This document shows positions 38,087 to 56,446 of a stretch of 64,000 nt of DNA, piece by piece (the stretch's first letter is position 1; every line of letters begins with the position of its first letter). The stretch is from Scatophagus argus. Lineage: Eukaryota; Chordata; Actinopteri; Scatophagidae. The notes below the pieces were generated by a model that saw only the letters and a list, made by a program, of their open reading frames with translations, made no database searches and had not been told where the DNA came from. Position numbers and translations under genes: made by a program. The DNA is taken from positions 8,534,318 through 8,598,317 of the forward strand of contig NC_058506.1 of assembly GCF_020382885.2 (NCBI RefSeq), in the 5' to 3' direction.

Positions 38087-39511
38087 ATGGTTGGCATGAA
38101 ACCCCAAGACATGGTGCCCTCTGCGGCAGTTAAGTTCTTCGGAGCAGGCACGGCTGCCTGCATAGCTGACCTCGTCACCTTTCCACTGGACACAGCCAAA
38201 GTCAGGCTACAGGTGTGACGCACTTGGCACATTATAACATCAGATGTTCCAACATTATGCCTATATTATGTAATTATACCTTATCAAAGCTGCACTCAAC
38301 CTGCTGATAACCTTGAATATTATCCTATCACCCAGATTCAGGGAGAGTCTCAGAAAGTTGAACGGGGCAATGCCATGAAGTATCGAGGAGTTTTTGGCAC
38401 CATCACCACCATGGTGCGCACAGAGGGGCCCAGGAGCCTCTACAGTGGCCTGGTGGCAGGACTCCAGAGGCAGATGAGCTTCGCCTCTGTCCGAATTGGT
38501 CTTTATGACTCCATGAAGCAATTCTACACTCGAGGCACTGAGAGTGAGTGTCATTGTATTATATGAGGGAGGATGTATCCTTCCCACTGCTTCATTGTGA
38601 CTAATACACACATGCTGCACAGGTGCTGGGATTGTCACTAGGCTCATGGCGGGCTGTACAACAGGAGCCATGGCTGTGGCTTTTGCACAACCAACAGATG
38701 TGGTGAAGGTGCGCTTCCAAGCTCAGGTACGACTGGCTGATGGTGGGAGGAGATACAACAGCACCCTGGACGCCTACAAGACGATTGCCCGAGATGAGGG
38801 AGTAAGGGGCCTTTGGAAAGGTGCTATTTTCACTCCAAAGTATTAACAGATTTATTATAAAACAGAAATTTCATCTACTGGTTATGATGACCACCCTCTC
38901 CTTTTGTTTAGGTTGTATGCCCAACATCACCCGTAATGCCATCGTAAACTGTGCAGAGCTGGTGACCTATGACATGATCAAAGAACTCATCCTGAAGTAC
39001 GACCTGATGACAGGTAAAGCAAACTAACTGAGGGACTGCAGCTATCAGTCCAATTTCCTTCACATCCAAATACAAATATGAAATACTGTGGAAGGACACG
39101 ACTTAGCTTCTGTTCCCCTACAGACAACCTGCCATGTCACTTCACTGCTGCCTTCGGCGCAGGTTTCTGCACAACAGTTGTGGCTTCTCCTGTGGACGTG
39201 GTGAAAACACGGTTTATGAATTCAGGGTCTGGCCAGTACAGCAGTGCTATCAACTGTGCTCTCACCATGCTTAGACATGAAGGACCCACAGCTTTTTATA
39301 AAGGGTAAACCCACGCTTATGTAACACTGAAACGAACACCAATAAAACAGTAAGTTTGGCATGCTTCTTAACTTGTCTTTCCTTTGCCTCCTTCAGGTTC
39401 ATGCCTTCCTTCCTGCGACTGGGGTCCTGGAACATTGTAATGTTCGTCACATATGAACAAATTAAAAGAGGCATGGCCAGGGCACAACAGTACTGGGAGT
39501 CACCATTTTGA
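38087..39511 (+). CDS. ucp3: Mitochondrial uncoupling protein 3 (6 coding exons, 309 aa)
   Basis: Exons 38087-38212, 38336-38543, 38623-38820, 38912-39013, 39124-39304 and 39397-39511 sum to 930 nt. It is an SLC25 inner-membrane carrier that mediates regulated proton or anion leak. Three carrier repeats are visible, each with the PX(D/E)XX(K/R) signature ([24 protein letters not shown]) and the matching EG-containing loop ([28 protein letters not shown]). MVGMKPQD at the start and ESPF at the end resemble mammalian UCP3 more than UCP2, and exon junctions match the vertebrate UCP2/3 plan. The gene lies 5' of ucp2 in tandem, as in mammals. Exon 2 is unusually similar to its ucp2 counterpart. 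UCP1 can be excluded by the neighbourhood; the 3-versus-2 assignment rests on termini and order. Confidence 0.93.
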
Positions 39512-41085
39512 CCTCATCACTTTCTTATGCTAGGACTGCACAGACGCAACGGTCTGAACGTTCACCATGATGCAGTGAAGAGGCCGGTGACAGGTCGGCA
39601 GGAAGTTCTTTGACTCTTTGACTTCCTGATGAACACAGACTCTGAGGGCTCGTTGCAATACTAGAAGTAATTTATGGATTCAGGTATAAAGAGACATTTT
39701 ATGCATTGTAATGGTGGGCGCCACCATTAGTACAATGCTTATTCAGGAGTAAAGGTTGAATGTGAAAGTGTTATTCCAGAAGGTTTTGATCAGCTGGCTG
39801 TTATGTAACTGAGAATTGATTTCATGTTTACAAGAACGAACTGTGAGATAATATGAATAATGTTACATTGTGATTTTATTTTTCAACACAGACCTATACA
39901 GTGACCATTTTTATGTTCCTTATGTTTCTGTATTGTGGATTGTTTACAGAGTTTACCATTATTGCATGTTGTCAGTAGTTTATGGGTTAATCTATGTGCT
40001 GCTTATTGTAAATAACATGAATTATTGCTGGTCAATAAGTCATAAATATGTCGTGCATACCTATAAATAATGCCAAAAATGAATACATGAAGGGACATGT
40101 TTTCTTTGTCAACTGATTTTTGTTACATATTTTGCACCAACCAACCCTGGAGGAAAGTTTACTGAAAGAACATTAGGTGACTGAAGTGGAGTGACAAATA
40201 AGACATCAGAGAAGCAGTGTCTTGATACTGCTTCTTCAGAAGAATCAGCTGCCGTCTGAAAATAACTAACAGGAGCAGAAAAAAAACTTAGTTCTAAATC
40301 TCTTCTCTGTCTATGTGTATTCATATTTGATAAATAATGGTACATCTCTGACCCTCTGATTTTGGACAGACAGTGGTCAGCAAAACATGGTTTCAAAACA
40401 TGTCTAATCAAGTGAATATTCACAGCCATGTTTCTACATAACCCAAGGACCAAGCATTTAGGGTGCCTCACATGCAGCATTTAGGTTCAGCATATATATC
40501 TTCGGAGGTTGCCAGACCAGAAAATTCACTCATCTGAACATTTCGGCAGGTGCTGCCCTGAAAGCCGATCTGTGACCCTACTTAGAAAGACAACAAGGTA
40601 TACTCCTCTTGCACTGAGCCTCTGAATAAGGGCTTGGAATAGCTCATCTGTTCCTCATGCTCCATTCTTCCTGTATAGAGAGCCTCATACAGTGACATGT
40701 GCAGGACAACATGTACCCAAGCATTCACTGATAGCACTTGCAGTTCATATATTTCATATCATATGATGTCTCATCTTCATTAAGAACAGGACTTGTAGGC
40801 TCATATTATACACATTGCTTCAGAAATAATTGTCCTGCCAACCCACAACCTCTCAGATCTCAACAACAGCACTATCGCTTGCATGGTGCTCACCATACCA
40901 CGTGACCTCGGACGCCCAGCCCAGCTCAGCCCATTTTTCACTTCCATCTGGTTGCAGATATAGGACACTCAGATGTCCGTAGAGGTGCCAGATTCCATAG
41001 CTCGCTAATCACAGAGACACACAATATATTTCATACATGTGTATTTATGCTGTATGTTCCAGGACAATTGTACACTGTGGAAACA

Positions 41086-41091
41086 AATAAA
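41086..41091 (+). terminator. ucp3: Candidate polyadenylation signal of ucp3
   Basis: An AATAAA hexamer lies about 1.57 kb after the ucp3 stop and before the ucp2 promoter, implying a long 3' UTR. No other recognisable gene occupies 39512-41800. Earlier polyadenylation cannot be ruled out. Confidence 0.35.
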
Positions 41092-41811
41092 AGCTAAAAT
41101 CTACCCTCTCTACAGATTCACTACTGCAACTACAGTATAAACACCAATTTTAATGCAGTGCTCTATTGCTTTACAGAGTGTTGTTTACCTACATTGGTCA
41201 GATATACAATATTGTCGATTTATTTTCAAAAGATAACTGAGGACAAAAACACCCAAAAAACCAAACAAAACTGTATACCTGGGGTGCTTTTTGACCAACT
41301 GTGCCATATATTTCAGTTTATCATATCTTTTATCATTGCAGAAACAGTGGACTGTGGAACTCGATCTACAAGGTCTGAACATACGGATCTGATTCAGTGG
41401 TACCATGTGTTGTATTTTCAGCATGACTCAGCATTTCCACCTCCACTCTGTACTCTTTGTACTATAACATTACTACATGTATAGACCTTTAAACGATAAC
41501 TGACTTAACTAAATTTTTTTGCGTCCTATTTTCAACAGTCAACACTCAATAAACTGAGCCTATCTAATCAATCACAACTGGGTTTTCATATTTGTTGTTG
41601 TTGTTGTCTGAAGACACAGCAGCGAGGAAGCTAGATAATAAAGTCAAAAGGGTAGAGAGAAAACATCTAAAAATCATGAAAACACATGTTGTTTGTCTCA
41701 CAGAAAAGGTTATTGTGTGTCCTTGTGACCGGCAAGCAGCCCATATAGATGTAGTGGTGGGGGTGGGGCTGCACCAGCAACACATACCATGATGTAACAA
41801 GGTCATAGCAG

Positions 41812-41819
41812 TATTTAAA
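41812..41819 (+). promoter_or_regulatory. ucp2: TATA-like box of ucp2
   Basis: TATTTAAA precedes an inferred first exon (about 41845-41933) that ends at a donor (CACG|gtacat). It sits at the same relative place as the ucp3 TATA box. Confidence 0.45.
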
Positions 41820-42016
41820 GAGGCAGTTCTCTTCCCCAGACCGCTGCATCCTGTTCGTTCACTCATTCATTTGGACGTTGCCACTTGGAGAGGCATTTTA
41901 CCGAGCATTTTAACTTCCACCAATCAGATCACGGTACATCCATCTGCTTTTATTTATATTACAGTTAATACTGTTCTACTGCTATTGTTTTTGATTTTAT
42001 TTATGTCCTTTTCAGG

Positions 42017-42157
42017 ATTTGGAGTATGATTTTAAGGCTCCAATATTCTATGGAAAAACAAGGAAACCAAATTATAGCCGGGACAAAATTCAGCCAGAGA
42101 GACGCCTTTAGAGAATCCTGACCTCTAATGTTCCTGTCCTAAACTGCTCCAGTAAAG
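42017..42157 (+). other. ucp2: ucp2 non-coding exon 2, containing a uORF
   Basis: Acceptor tccttttcag|GATTT and donor GTAAAG|gtaaga. It contains the uORF at 42026-42121. The following exon begins after the acceptor ending at 42242 and holds the main ATG at 42323. Confidence 0.6.
42026..42121 (+). CDS. Upstream ORF of ucp2, 31 codons
   Basis: It starts nine bases into non-coding exon 2 and stops within it. The peptide begins MILRLQYSMEK and ends RDAFRES. Length and exon position match the ucp3 uORF, and a uORF in exon 2 represses UCP2 translation in mammals. Function here is inferred by analogy. Confidence 0.55.
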   Translation: MILRLQYSMEKQGNQIIAGTKFSQRDAFRES

Positions 42158-42322
42158 GTAAGAATTACAAACCAAAATTCAGGCTTAAAAATGACATGCA
42201 AACATAACATTTTTTTTGTTTTGTGGAATTTGTCTTTTTCAGAATTTGGTGCAACTACTTGTCCTCTCCACATTATTACGCCACTTCTTCAATCCTGGAA
42301 CTGATCAAAATAGTTGTGGAAA

Positions 42323-43893
42323 ATGGTTGGATTTGGACCTGCAGATGCGCCTCCGTCAGCAGCAGTGAAGTTTGTGGGAGCAGGAACTGCAGCCTGCATC
42401 GCTGACCTGCTCACCTTTCCTCTGGACACAGCCAAAGTGCGGCTGCAGGTAAAACATTCTCTTGTGAATATCAAAGTTGACTTGCCATCATCGCCTAAAT
42501 TCTGGTATTGCATGTGTACATATGTAAAGTATAGATATGTTAAACAATGAAGTGCCCATAATGTATTTTAGACATTACTTAGTGCTTTGAAAGCTGAAAA
42601 AGTCATAAGAATGGCCCCCCATCCTCTCTTACCCTTACCTATCATGACCTTCATCCTGCACAGATACAAGGAGAGGCTAGAGCTTCAGCAGCCACGGGGA
42701 AAGTGTCTGCATTGAAATATCGAGGAGTGTTTGGCACCATCACCACCATGGTGCGTACAGAAGGGCCCAGGAGCCTCTACAGCGGACTGGTGGCAGGACT
42801 CCAGAGGCAGATGAGCTTTGCCTCTGTTCGCATTGGTCTGTACGACTCTGTGAAACAGTTCTACACTAAGGGCTCTGATCGTGAGTATCTATGAATACTT
42901 TCTCATCGTTTATCTGAGAGCCCTGAACTAGTCAGGCCTGACAGCTTCCCCCTCTCCGGTCCAGATGTTGGCATCTGCAGTCGACTGCTTGCAGGATGCA
43001 CCACCGGCGCCATGGCAGTGGCTTTTGCGCAGCCTACAGATGTGGTGAAAGTCCGCTTCCAGGCACAGGCCAGGTCTCCAGGGCAGGCCAGACGCTATTG
43101 TGGCACCATTGATGCTTACAAAACTATTGCCAAGGAAGAAGGCATTCGTGGCCTGTGGAAAGGTAGCTTGAGCTTATGAGGATTATTCAGTGATTGAAGT
43201 AAATAATTTAGTTTGTTACGATAAATCTCTTCATGTGATTTCATGTCACTCTGTTACTCAGGGACAGGCCCAAACATTGCACGAAATGCAATAGTAAACT
43301 GCACTGAACTGGTGACGTATGATTTCATCAAGGATGCACTGCTTAGGTCCACTCTTCTGACAGGTAAGACTGTGGCTGCAGTGCAACATGATGCATGATA
43401 TATACGTACTATATATTTACTGTATATGCCCTGGTGTTTTTCTCCTGGGAGCAGTAACTTTCAGGCTTTACTCCGCAGATAATCTGCCCTGCCACTTTGT
43501 CTCAGCCTTCGGTGCAGGGTTATGCACAACAGTGATTGCCTCTCCAGTTGATGTGGTGAAGACAAGATACATGAATGCTGCGCTTGGCCAGTACAGCAGT
43601 GTCCTAAATTGTGCTGCTGCCATGATGACCAAAGAGGGACCACTTGCCTTTTATAAGGGGTAAGCACTGACTGCATGCACAATACTGATCTGATTAATGA
43701 CAACATTTATAGAGGAGGGGAGGAGACCATAAATTACAGCTATTAACACGGACAGATGTCTTTTTTGTTTTTCTTGAGGTTCATGCCATCTTTCCTACGC
43801 CTGGGCTCCTGGAACGTGGTGATGTTTGTCACATATGAGCAGCTGAAACGAGCCATGATGGCAGCGAATCACAACTCCACAACTATCCTGTGA
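42323..43893 (+). CDS. ucp2: Mitochondrial uncoupling protein 2 (6 coding exons, 312 aa)
   Basis: Exons 42323-42448, 42664-42880, 42965-43162, 43262-43363, 43479-43659 and 43779-43893 sum to 939 nt. It is an inner mitochondrial membrane SLC25 carrier limiting membrane potential and reactive oxygen. Three carrier repeats with [16 protein letters not shown] and PVDVVKTR are intact, along with [19 protein letters not shown] and [13 protein letters not shown] at the start, DALL before the fifth exon and [10 protein letters not shown] near the end resemble mammalian UCP2. The gene follows ucp3 in tandem and converges with dnajb13, as UCP2 does in mammals. The C-terminus (NHNSTTIL) diverges from mammals. 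Confidence 0.95.
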
Positions 43894-44094
43894 ATTGTTA
43901 CTGTGTGTCAGAAGGCTGATGAAGCACAGTGGTGTTGTTTACAAATGTCTTTACTTTCTGTTGCCCCCAGTATATCTTTCAAAGTAAAGTTTTATACAAA
44001 TTGAGTTGACACCTCTCTCTCTTTCTCTCTCATGACAGAAATGTAACCACATTAATCATTATTCATGACAGAGCAACACATGCATCAAATGAGA

Positions 44095-47000
44095 TCAATG
44101 TTTAAGAGCTTGTTTGATCAGATGCTTCCTCTCAGCGGAGAGCTTCTCAGGAAACTGGATGTCAAAAGTAAGGATGAGGTTTCCTCTCTGGGAGGGATCC
44201 TGGGACAGCGGCATTCCCTCTCCAGTCACCACTTTTTTGTATGCAGGGCTAATGTGTTACGACAAACAAATCAGAGACAGCATAACGTAATAAATGCAGA
44301 TGAAGCCCCACAACACATCTTCCTAGAAATGTCTCTGTTTAAGTACTTGAATTTTTTATGTTCTTGTTCTGATCTTAATGTCTAAACCATTCATTTAGCT
44401 TCAGTATTTGAATATAGGATTATTGAATATAGTATTATCCATTGATATTATTTGGAATTCCACTTTGGCTCCAACATAGGAGAGCACTTACTGCACAATG
44501 TCATTGATGGGAATACAGAGTAGCCTGCCATCTAGTGTCTCCACAGACACAGAGAACCCAGTCAAGGCCTGCGGGAAAATGGAAATGTTCTCTCTACTTA
44601 AACCAGATCTTTAAGTATATTTCAGAATTATCTCACCAAATCAGAGACATAATGACTCACCATCTCCAGTGAGATCTGGGACTTGTAGATCAGGTCATTG
44701 AGTTGTCTAATGAACAGAGGATGACTCCTCTGGCACACTATGAACACAATATCGGCAGGGATGCTGTTTGGTCCCTAGAGGTAAAACAGAGCAAGATGAT
44801 AAGTTGTTACAATTCATAGTTTTTTAAAATATGAATTTTTTTACACACATACTTTGTTTTGTGCAAATTGAACAAGTCATATCAAGAAAAAAGAAAAGAG
44901 GTAATGAAGACCGACAGCTGTTGGTACTGTAAGTCCATCAATACTATATGATTTTATTGACACAAGTGCATGTGAGCACCATGAAAGATGTCTGTGGATG
45001 CCATCTACTGGTGGCAAAGCAGCAGCTTCACTGGAAATTATAACCCTTAATAGCTAAAGTGAATTTTATTTTCTCACCCTTTTCATTCTATAATCTTTAC
45101 CTGATTCAAAACTGTCCAGTATTGCATTCTGTTGTCAGCTGTTTGGGTAAGTTTGCAGTCATGTTTTTTCAATATCATCTAACAACATTTGGGATCAAAT
45201 GTGGAGGAGTGGAATTTAAAAATGACAAAAATAAAATTACGACTGAACAAATGAATAATTCCCTTGTGATTTATCCCAAGCACTTACTCATCTCTGACAC
45301 AGATGGTTCCTTATTCTTACAATAATCCAGTTAAAATTTACACAAAGCTTAATTATCACAGTGTTTTCAAAACTGTATAAACTTCAGTCCCTGCACACAT
45401 GTATGCACAAACCAAACCAAAAAATTTTGGGGAGACTGAATACATGACCACATGAAATTACAGTAAGACAAAAAGATAAAAATAAAACATACCAACTAAT
45501 GAATTCATGCTTCTCTCACATCACTATACTGCCATCAGGCCAAACAGGGACGCGAGTGACCATGATTACAGATGTCATAGAAAATGGTGCTGCATCTCGG
45601 TTATTCTTTTACCTGATCTCCCTCTTTGGGGAAAATTATTCTTGTGCCTTCTTTCCACCCAGGTTTCACATCTATAGTCAGAATCTTATCTTTGATACTG
45701 GATGTGTATCCATCCTCATTCATAACCTGTCAAGCAAATAAGGTAAAAATGAATAAATGCATTTCCCTCAGTGTTGTTTGTTTGGACCACTGTATGATTA
45801 ATCAGTTAAATCTTTGAGGGATGAATGTTCATGAGGAGTTCTTGGTCTAATTTAATGGATGTATAAATTATTTAACTTGTACAAAGCTCTAAGATGAAAA
45901 AAATTCTCTCAAATGCAATAGCTCTTACCCTACGAGATATCTTAATCTTTTTATTGCATCCGTGGAAGAGATCATCCAGGGACAAGTGAAGGTCTCTTTC
46001 TATTTGAGAGTCTTGTGTTTTCACCACTCCTGGTTGCAGGCCGCCGAACTGAAGTGGTGCATCATCTGTAAAGAAATCTAGCAGAAACAAACAAACAAAA
46101 AAAGTCAAAATATAGTTAGAGGAATGGGTATGAAATCTGACTAAGCACATTCACAGTATGGTCTGTTTTTCTCACCTGCAAATGGGTTGTCGCCACCAAA
46201 AAACTGTCTGAATGTTTTATCTGCATTCCCGTGGTAGACATATTTAGATGACCAAGCCCCACTGGTCCCAAACTCAGGTGGGATACCACCTTTGAGGCCC
46301 TCTTCACCAAACTTGTCATAAGTTGCCTTTTTTCGAGCTGTCACAAAGAACGTAGATATTGTGAGAGACACGCACTCCGCCTCTGTGCAGTGAATTAGTT
46401 AAAATACTGGTACTGGTAAAGTCGTGGAATTTTGTCAAAACGTGGATCATGTTACAGATTAAGTCAGATGATGATTTTAAATAAAATGTTTTGCACACAG
46501 TGTGTCAGCTTTGATTAATCACATTTTGTTCAGATCATTTGTTAACACAATAAGCTTTCCTTAATTCAAGTCAAGTAGTTATCTCTTAGTCTTCATCAGT
46601 GCAAATGTATCACTTAGGTAATTTTTTTTAAAATCTTTGTTTAATAATTCATCTTGAGACATACCGGAGCAGATAAATTAAGACTGTGTTTTTCCTCATT
46701 TACATTACAGATAAACAAACTTAAAATAAAAGCACTATATAATCACTCTGTTCTTTAATCTTATTGGAGTGCGTGTCTATCTTTAATCTCGTTGAATATC
46801 ACCTGTACATTTCCATCACAGGCATACAGTTAGCGCCTGCGCCCTGGGGATTTTGCTTTTAATATTAGCAAAACACGCAGAGAACTTTCGTGATGGGTCG
46901 CATTAAGTACTGGTCCAGTTTCTGTTCTCCTTACGGTCACTGAGAACATCATAGGCTTCACCCAGCTGACTGAACTTCTCGGCGTTTCCACTTTCTTCTC

Positions 47001-47215
47001 CGTTATTGTTCGGATGAAACTTCAATGCAAGTCGTCGATATCTGTATTAGACAAAAGAGTAAAACTGTGAAAGTAAGCACCACACGCCCGATATAAAACA
47101 TCTGATTGGCTTCCAGTTAACGACGGTTGATATTGTAACAAACGTACGCCTGTTTGATATGTGCGTATGTTGCATTTCTGTTTATTTCCAGCGTCTCGTA
47201 GTAGTCGATACTCAT
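44095..47215 (-). CDS. dnajb13: DnaJ homolog subfamily B member 13 (8 exons, 314 aa)
   Basis: Exons, in transcript order: 47215-47148, 47041-46935, 46337-46176, 46077-45929, 45726-45613, 44774-44661, 44568-44492 and 44248-44095. They sum to 945 nt. A J domain (about 1-70; [24 protein letters not shown]) is followed by [18 protein letters not shown] and the two beta-barrel substrate-binding domains of class B J proteins ([47 protein letters not shown]). In other vertebrates DNAJB13 is an axonemal radial-spoke protein of motile cilia and sperm flagella. The canonical HPD tripeptide is HPN here (residues 32-34), so Hsp70 stimulation is doubtful; the human protein also lacks HPD. The gene is tail-to-tail with ucp2, with 201 bp between stop codons. 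An X-box lies upstream. Confidence 0.94.
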
Positions 47216-47303
47216 TCTGATTCCAAATGTTTGTATCTTAAAGCTCAGTATGCTTGCTCTCAATGTGGTACTTAAAGCTAAAGAGCAGCGGTTGTTTTGC
47301 TTG

Positions 47304-47317
47304 GTTTCCAGGGCAAC
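47304..47317. promoter_or_regulatory. dnajb13: X-box (RFX-binding motif) upstream of dnajb13
   Basis: GTTTCCAGGGCAAC fits the X-box form of two six-base half-sites (GTTTCC, GGCAAC) separated by two bases. It is 89 bp upstream of the dnajb13 ATG. RFX factors activate ciliary genes through such sites, and dnajb13 is a motile-cilium gene, so motif and context agree. Confidence 0.65.
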
Positions 47318-49684
47318 AGCTGCACGACAGTATCTCGCGAGACTTGTAATTATAGTTTAACCAATCGTGGACAGGCAACTACACAATACAAAAAACTGAA
47401 AATATATTAACATTATAATTTGGTAGCTTATTGCATGGTATTGTCAAGTCAAAGTACTACTAACTGCTAGTGGTTTTAAAATATTGCTTTCCTCTTCAGC
47501 TCTTCCTGCTGTGCATTCGTCTAAGATGTTTGCAGAACACGATGTGTCACTGCTAGCCTGGCCTTTTACAGTATGGGGCCCCGGGAGAGCTGCTCGAAAT
47601 CTACATACGTATACAGGTGGCTACTACTTATCTCTTCCTCAGTAAAATACCTTTCATGATTACTGATGTCACAGAAGACATTAAGGCGTGAGTTATGGTT
47701 GGATCCTACTTAGATGTGACAGCTCAAGACCCTGCTGCTGTGAATGTTGGCTCATCAGCATGGCGTATTTAAGAGACATCATTACTGCCATTAGTTCCAC
47801 CTGTGCTATCCCTGCCCTGACAAGTCAAAATCTCTGCTGAAATAAGCCCATTAGTGCAGGACCAGCATATTGCACCAGCAGGACAAATTACCAGGCAGAT
47901 TACTGTCAGTCACTCAGTCTACATGACTGAGCCCATTTCTGCTGACCAATTAACTCTTAAGAATACAGTGAGCGATAGCCACAGAAACAGAATAACACTG
48001 ACACCTCAATGCCACTGCACAGAACTGGATCAACATCTCCGCACAACTGAGAGTATTTCATCTTTGATTTTTAATTCAGTTATTGAAAAAACAGCATACA
48101 AATCATTGAATCCAAATCTGTCAATAAGACATAAATGAATTCCACCAACAGTGACCAGTGTACTTTTATTCTTTCATTTAAAACCATTCCAGACAGAAAC
48201 GTTAAGGACTACTATACTATACAAACTGGACTCTCCTCCAAAAGTTCACACAAAAAATTGCACGGTATTATCAGTACGAGCCACTTGCCATTCAGAGGTG
48301 GTAGAGGAACAGCAGATGCTCTCTACTGAGTCTGTTAAAGGTGGTCCAGATGAATGCATATTTTATTAGCGATTCAGAACTCATACCACAAGTGAAGATA
48401 TTAACAGCCATAAAAAAGAAACATGAATCCAATAGAAATAAATATTACAAGTCATTGTGGATTAAATACACATTTAGAATAATCACTAACAAAAGATCAC
48501 TGCCAAAAAATAAAAACAAGCAAAAGTCTTTAAAGTGTTCATAAAACATCATCCCAAACCTAACTAAATAAACCCAAAGCCAAGGAAGCCCTCTACAATC
48601 AAACTCCAATAGGCATAGCTCTCGATATCTAAATCTGGATTTTATGATTATGACTCTTATTATATGAAAAATCCTCCTCAAAACACTATTATCAATGGAA
48701 TAGTTTTAATCTATGATACCTGTAGTCCTTAGGGGAAAAAAATTAAAGATCTATCCAAATAAAGAGGTGATAGAAAATCAAAGCCAAGGTAAAAAATAAC
48801 CCATCTCAAGGGACAAGTGTGGGAAGAGAGGAAAGGACGGTAATGTGAATGGTGCAGTGACAGTGATGTTCTTGTAGTAAGTGTCTTGTGCTTATGTCAG
48901 TCTGAGACCATGTGGTAGTGTGTGACCGTGTAATGACTCGTCATGTCATGCTGGTACATATTGGGGAGAGCTGTGACTCTGCTGGTGAAAGTACCGCAAA
49001 ATCACGCAATCAGTTTAAAATAAGCTCATGGCTGCCACGTCCAACTTCAGCTGCACCGAGGATGTATACAGTATGCATGCCAACACTGAGATGTACCGAC
49101 TGTTTTACTACAACGTTTCCATGCATTATTCCAGATGAAAAAAATAAACAGAACTCTCTTTGATGACAAATAATGAATGAATTTGTGGCAATCAATGGCA
49201 ACAGTACACATTATGTTAACCAAGAAATTTACAAAACATCCACATTGTGCTTGGTAAGATTAAAGAGATATTTGAAATTTTAAAGAATATTCTCACTCTT
49301 AAACACATACTTTGATTCAATATCTTCTTCTTTCTTTCAGTTTGGTACAAAAGTCATCCTTAGACACAAACTAGCCATGCCTCGTTACTCTCCTGTCGTC
49401 TTTTTTGTCGGCTTGAAATGACAGACAGCAGAAGCTCAGTAAAGAAGCCTGAGCTCCAGCTGTGAATACTGTTTCAATGTATGTGTGTTACAGTGCAAAT
49501 ATTCAATTTAGAGCATCCTGATGAGAGAGAGCAGAATTCCACCACGGCGAGGATAATGGATCTAGTGTTCTCTTTCAGGCTGGGGAACAGACGTGGGTAC
49601 AGTGAAGGGTTCAGATAGAGAAAAACCGACTGGGTTTGAGAAAAAGCCAGTAAGAGAAATATTTAGCTGTGAAATAAGCGGGCA
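47318..49684. other. Intergenic region / rab6a 3' UTR
   Basis: The right part lies just after the rab6a stop (minus strand) and is probably its 3' UTR. Minus-strand AATAAA hexamers (TTTATT on the plus strand) occur near 48163 and 48360 and could end the transcript. PAAF1, COA4 and MRPL48, which lie between DNAJB13 and RAB6A in mammals, are not recognisable. Open frames near 47854-48544 look non-coding. Confidence 0.45.
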
Positions 49685-56446
<6,762 letters not shown>

